From: Phlyctochytrium arcticum
Taxonomy: Eukaryota; Chytridiomycota; Chytridiomycetes; Chytridiales; Chytridiaceae
NCBI GenBank assembly: GCA_025602905.1
Contig: JAHLKI010000027.1
Span: 248,001-312,000, forward strand
Direction: 5' to 3'
DNA: 64,000 bases
Positions 60,321-64,000 of the stretch are shown piece after piece. Below the pieces are notes generated by a model. The model did no database searches, was not told the origin of the DNA, and saw only the letters and a program-made list of their open reading frames with translations. A program made the position numbers and the translations under genes. Each line of letters starts with the position of its first letter. Position 1 is the stretch's first letter.

Positions 60321-60668
60321 CGTCATAGCACATTATGGGCAATCATTCTATTGTCAAGCGAACACGACCGACTGGCGACGATGTGGCCATTTTAAACTGT
60401 CCCACTAAGTCGGTTTGGAGAGAAAGAGGGCGGCCGCGATTTGCTCACAAGGTCTTCAAACCCTGAGAAGCTCAATATAAGCAAATTTTGGCCCGACCTC
60501 CAAGTGCCTCGCTACCAGCAGCTATCTAAACTCCCTTGAACGTTCAAATAGTACAGCAAAGGTAGATATTGATAGTGCCAATGAGATTGCAATTGGTGAG
60601 GAACTGAGTTATTTTCGTCAACCACGTTTACTTTACAAAAATCAATTGCCGGAAGGAACTGCTTTCGG

Positions 60669-61041
60669 TTAATCTGCCTGCGTTTGACTTTGTTCCAGCG
60701 AAGTCACACTTGAACGTTGAGAACGCGTCAAAGCTTTTGCAATCAACTCATCATGCTCCGATTCGCGACGCCTGAGTTCCTTTTGCAAATCATGAGCAGC
60801 CGTTTCCAGGTTTTCAATCTTGTGAGTTTGCGCCTCTGGAGGATCAGGCAATGCTGCATTCTACGGGGGTACGTACGGTCAATCCTTTGAAATGATGGCA
60901 ACGAATATTCTGCTGCCGTACCTTGGCCTTCAAAACCTCAATCGTCCGCCTTAAATCGCGCACTTCTTGCCCAAGTTCCGCCTCTCTCCCACGCTGATCG
61001 ACCAAAATCTCATTTACTACGTTCTGCACTGTCGTGTCCAT
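60669..61041 (-). CDS. Small coiled-coil protein (about 100 aa)
   Basis: Two exons: MDTTVQNVVNEILVDQ start at 61041, exon 1 ends VLKAK with a GTACGGC donor. A short intron with GTAG acceptor joins NAALPDPPEAQTHK. Heptad-rich REAELGQEVRDLRRTIEVL and IENLETAAHDLQKELRRRE form a predicted coiled coil; a Ser/Gln-rich tail ends QSQTQAD. Family not recognised. Shape fits a small adaptor or complex subunit. Confidence 0.5.
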
Positions 61042-61509
61042 TTCTCTTGCTTTACGCGTTTTTGGAAGAGACTGTAATGTTATTCCAGTGGTTGCACCAG
61101 CCTTTTGTAGTGATGCGTCATTCTTTGGGGATCATTTCAGGGCCAAAAGATGCGCTAAACCATCCGAGCTTTCTATAAACGTCAGTCTAAACCAAAAAAG
61201 GAGATCTTTGCTACAGTCAAGATATCATCGTAGCACTAAGTTTTTTCCGCTTTTACGACTGACAAAAAATTGATCTTTGTTCGAAGGTCCCAACAGAGAA
61301 CGTGTCATCATACATTCAAACATCACGTACTTCTCCGATACTGTAGTTCTGGACTCTTTCAGATTACCGGATTGTGTAAGCTCAGACTAGCTACAGGCTG
61401 CAAACAGTAATTATATGATTCCCCATCCGTGTCCTCAAAATGCACTCATAGATCAGATACTTTAAACCCCCTCTCATTGATTCATTCATTTAACATCCCA
61501 CATGCAACG

Positions 61510-61544
<35 letters not shown>

Positions 61545-62863
61545 GTAGGGGACGCGGCTAGGACATTTAACAACGCGTGCCTTGGATGAAGTTTGAGCAA
61601 AGCGGTAAAACATTCTTCAGAGACGATGGAAGAAACTCCAGTCGTTATGCGGCGCGTGGCGTCGGACGCGTTCCGCAAGCTATGTTCGATATTCGAAAAA
61701 CGGCCTACGTCTGCCATTCGGCTTATAATAAAAGGGAGATGAGAGAACGATGAATGTACGGTGCGGGTTCTCGGTGGATGGCGCTTTTTGTAGCCATCCT
61801 GCAGCAACGGTTTATCTCCGTCTTTGCCCTCTATAATCGCCTCAGAGTGAGGGCAAGGTTAACCCGACGCGTCTGAGGATGGCCGCGACGCGACAGCTTC
61901 AAATTCCAGTGGGCCTGTGGTTAGTGGAACTTTCAATTCAATCTGCTCGCGTGCGGTCTTCCATTTCTAGAAAAGTGAGAGAAGATTCATCGCGGCCAGA
62001 CCTTCCACACGGAAAGAACCTATTGCTCTACTATTATCCCGAATAACCAAAGAGGTTGAACGCCTGGACATGAAATCGAAAGGGACAGGACAAATTTGAA
62101 CAGCCGAGAAAGGGAAGGAGCGAAGGTCCCGGGCGTGGCATGCTAATTTGTGGATAGATAAAATCTAAAACTAGGATAAATGGCGGAGGCGACCAGTCAG
62201 TTTGTAGTTTGAAGTCGAATCTTGCGGCGGCCAGTTGAGGACGGCCAGCCGTTGCCGAATTGCGCGGCTGGTCGAGCCCCTAGCATAAATCATCATGTCA
62301 GAGTGGCCTCTTACGCCGTGAGCATCAATTCGTCCGGTCCCAGGTCCGGTCCCGACTATTTTTTGAACAAACAGATTTTACCCGTTTATGTGATGTGAAA
62401 TTAGTCTGCCCGTGGATTCACTTCAAATAACCAGAAAACGTCTCAACGCATTATTCTTTTGGCATATTTGAATAGTTTGCTGGTTGTGCTGGACAAACCA
62501 GCCGCACTATTGGTCGGCAGTCCATACTAATTTTGCAGAACAGACTAATTGATTGCGGACTTCGCTGGCCGGCAGTTGGCGGCGGCCAACCGCGTCCACG
62601 CGTTCGATTTGGCCAAGGGCCAAGGCTCGGTTGCTGGCTCGAAACAACCGCCCCCAAGTCTAGCCGGCGGTCAGCTCACATTTGTACTTATAGATGGCTG
62701 CAATTACTAGACTTGTTTGATTTAAATTTCCGGCATGTCTGGTTCTTTGAATGTTTAAAAGTCTGGAAGGGATAGCGTCCTCCCTTTCCACATCCACATC
62801 CCGAGCAAGCAAGAAAGTCCGTATACCACATCCGACAAAGTTCTTTCAAATTCCTCTTGCTAA
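61042..62863. other. Long intergenic region
   Basis: About 1.8 kb. Contains the 32-G run, a duplicated GTCCGGTCCC near 62,332 and 62,343, and GC-rich GGCGGCGGCCAAC-type inverted strings near 62,580. Short frames have no domain. It presumably includes the cyclin promoter. Confidence 0.45.
61511..61542 (+). repeat. Run of 32 consecutive G
   Basis: The run sits between CGC and ACGTAGG. Such a tract can form G-quadruplexes and is hard to sequence, so its real length is uncertain. Confidence 0.8.
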
Positions 62864-63709
62864 ATGTCCCCACCATCATCACTACTATCGCCATCACTCT
62901 CGCCATCCCCAGCACCTACCCCTAAACGTCCTCAGGATAGGCGGCGGGAGCATCAATATGAGTCCCACATCAGACTAGCAACTTCTGTGTACGAGCAGCT
63001 CTTTCACCGTCACATCTCAGGGAGCACCCCACCCGCTCCCATTCACGTACTCAGTTTGCATCGCTTCCTCGAACATCTCTTTGTCAACGCGGGTCGTTCC
63101 CCCGCTTGCATTCTTTTGGCATTACAATACCTCACTGCCTTTGCTTACACTCAATCATCACATCACAATCACAATGCGCATCCGATCGCCCCTCAAGTAT
63201 CATCCTCCAACCTCCACATCGTGACAAAGCATCGGCCAAGCCCTTCTTCATCACATTCTATACCCACTCCCGAAACCCCCTATGCGCCAGCAACAAAATG
63301 TGAAGTGCCATCGCCACAATCTCCACGGGACTCACAATCCGAGCTGTCCCAGCAGCCAAACCCCTCCACCGATAAATACAAACATCACTCCCTAAGTCCG
63401 CTCATTTTGACCACCTCTGCGCTCGCGCTGGCAGATGCCTTTCTCAACGACACGCCATTGTCCCTCAACCATTATCAATCAATAACTGGATTGACGGTAC
63501 CAATCCTGGCAGCAACGAAGCGCATGATCTGTGAGGCTCTACAATGGAGACTTGCCGTGCCACGGAATGTGTTCGTGCGTTGGGCTGACTTACTTAGAAT
63601 TGCCCAGCGTCAATGTAGACTTTCGTCACCGTCGATGAAGACATCCCGATCAAAACCGTATGCTCGAAAGGCTATTTGTCCCCCACTTTCCACCACCAAC
63701 ATTATATAG
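62864..63709 (+). CDS. Pho80/PCL-type cyclin
   Basis: A regulatory subunit for a Pho85/CDK5-like kinase, by family. Residues 1-30 are a Ser/Pro leader. The cyclin box begins PIHVLSLHRFLEHLFVNAG, then RSPACILLALQYLTAF. A Ser/Pro/His-rich insert of about 70 residues separates the halves. The second half is SPLILTTSALALADAFLND, LNHYQSITGLTVPILAATKRM and EALQWRLAVPRNVFVRWADLL. It ends STTNII. Intronless. The split cyclin box is longer than yeast Pho80. The kinase partner is not in the window. Confidence 0.75.
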   Translation: MSPPSSLLSPSLSPSPAPTPKRPQDRRREHQYESHIRLATSVYEQLFHRHISGSTPPAPIHVLSLHRFLEHLFVNAGRSPACILLALQYLTAFAYTQSSHHNHNAHPIAPQVSSSNLHIVTKHRPSPSSSHSIPTPETPYAPATKCEVPSPQSPRDSQSELSQQPNPSTDKYKHHSLSPLILTTSALALADAFLNDTPLSLNHYQSITGLTVPILAATKRMICEALQWRLAVPRNVFVRWADLLRIAQRQCRLSSPSMKTSRSKPYARKAICPPLSTTNII

Positions 63710-64000
63710 TACAGTGATGTTCACCTTAATCATTCCCCTAATTATTTACTCTGCTTTGTAAATCTTCGTGTATGCCATCCAGAACGCGAGACGTTTGTTT
63801 CTGAACAATGAGATAATTGAACCCTTCAACGAATATGATGCATTGTGTACATGAATGAGCGGATGACCTAGAGATAAAGTAGAGACTATGCATATATTGG
63901 GTTTGCTTGTTGCAAATCAACAAATTCCTAGGTAGGGAGTTGCTTGAGTTTCGAGAATTATTTTGCGACACACGCGAGGTTACCTTTTGTGCACGCTTAG
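63710..64000. other. Window edge, no gene
   Basis: Probably the 3' UTR of the cyclin gene; a minus-strand frame has no recognisable content. Confidence 0.4.

Larger units (their letters stand above)
59892..60668. other. AT-rich non-coding region of the island
   Basis: Holds the CTGTGTAA repeats and the large palindrome, listed separately. No coding frame seen. Confidence 0.5.

Noticed and set aside
61490..61807. Minus-strand frame with poly-Pro
   Set aside because: The prolines come from the 32-G run; no other sign of coding.

Overview
The window is eukaryotic nuclear DNA from a fungus with dense genes and short GT-AG introns, mostly 40-100 bp. Almost every recognisable protein has a fungal or opisthokont counterpart. 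One gene points to a flagellated lineage: a calaxin/EFCAB1 EF-hand protein, known as a ciliary outer-dynein-arm factor. Together with Hop2, YEATS2-like, BRCC36-like and FNIP-like genes, this fits an early-diverging zoosporic fungus (chytrid-like). That taxonomic reading is inference; no rRNA is present.

Layout. 1-3,100: the 3' part of an APH-fold protein and an orphan one-TM coiled-coil protein. 3,800-12,500: a minus-strand tandem array of four seven-pass membrane protein genes. Three are intact and one is frameshifted. Two of the spacers carry 5'-end remnants of another family copy, and the array ends at a tRNA-Ala(AGC). 13,000-35,800: housekeeping and signalling genes (MINPP1-type inositol polyphosphate phosphatase, GDSL phospholipase-B-like protein, Derlin, Rab8/Sec4 GTPase, GTP cyclohydrolase I, RPS21, Sec15, Hop2, a zf-UBP ubiquitin protease, a ZIP zinc transporter with a His-rich tandem repeat, calaxin). 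37,100-57,200: YEATS2-like, BRCC36-like, FNIP-like, ATP10, SERF, TRM4/NSUN2, SCYL1, a CENP-H-like candidate, ARFRP1 and MDE1, packed with short spacers on alternating strands. 57,500-60,650: an accessory island. It holds a zinc-finger gene broken by a 59-bp tandem duplication, a string of perfect or compound hairpins, a diverged 0.46-kb tandem duplication with two identical 77-nt hairpins, an intronless orphan ORF, four CTGTGTAA repeats and a 59-bp perfect palindrome. 60,650-64,000: a small coiled-coil gene, a 32-G run and a Pho80-like cyclin.

How the genes relate. Several products act in one cell system without being an operon. Rab8/Sec4 and Sec15 act in exocytic vesicle tethering. Derlin, SCYL1 and ARFRP1 act in ER/Golgi traffic. 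FNIP acts in nutrient signalling to TORC1. BRCC36 and the zf-UBP protease remove ubiquitin, and YEATS2 reads histone acylation. Many pairs are head-to-head over 300-500 bp (Derlin/Rab, Sec15/Hop2, SERF/TRM4), so they probably share promoters.

The least explained parts are the seven-pass receptor-like array and the hairpin island. Intron joins were made by eye from GT-AG signals and family expectations. Outer boundaries of multi-exon genes are more reliable than every internal junction.
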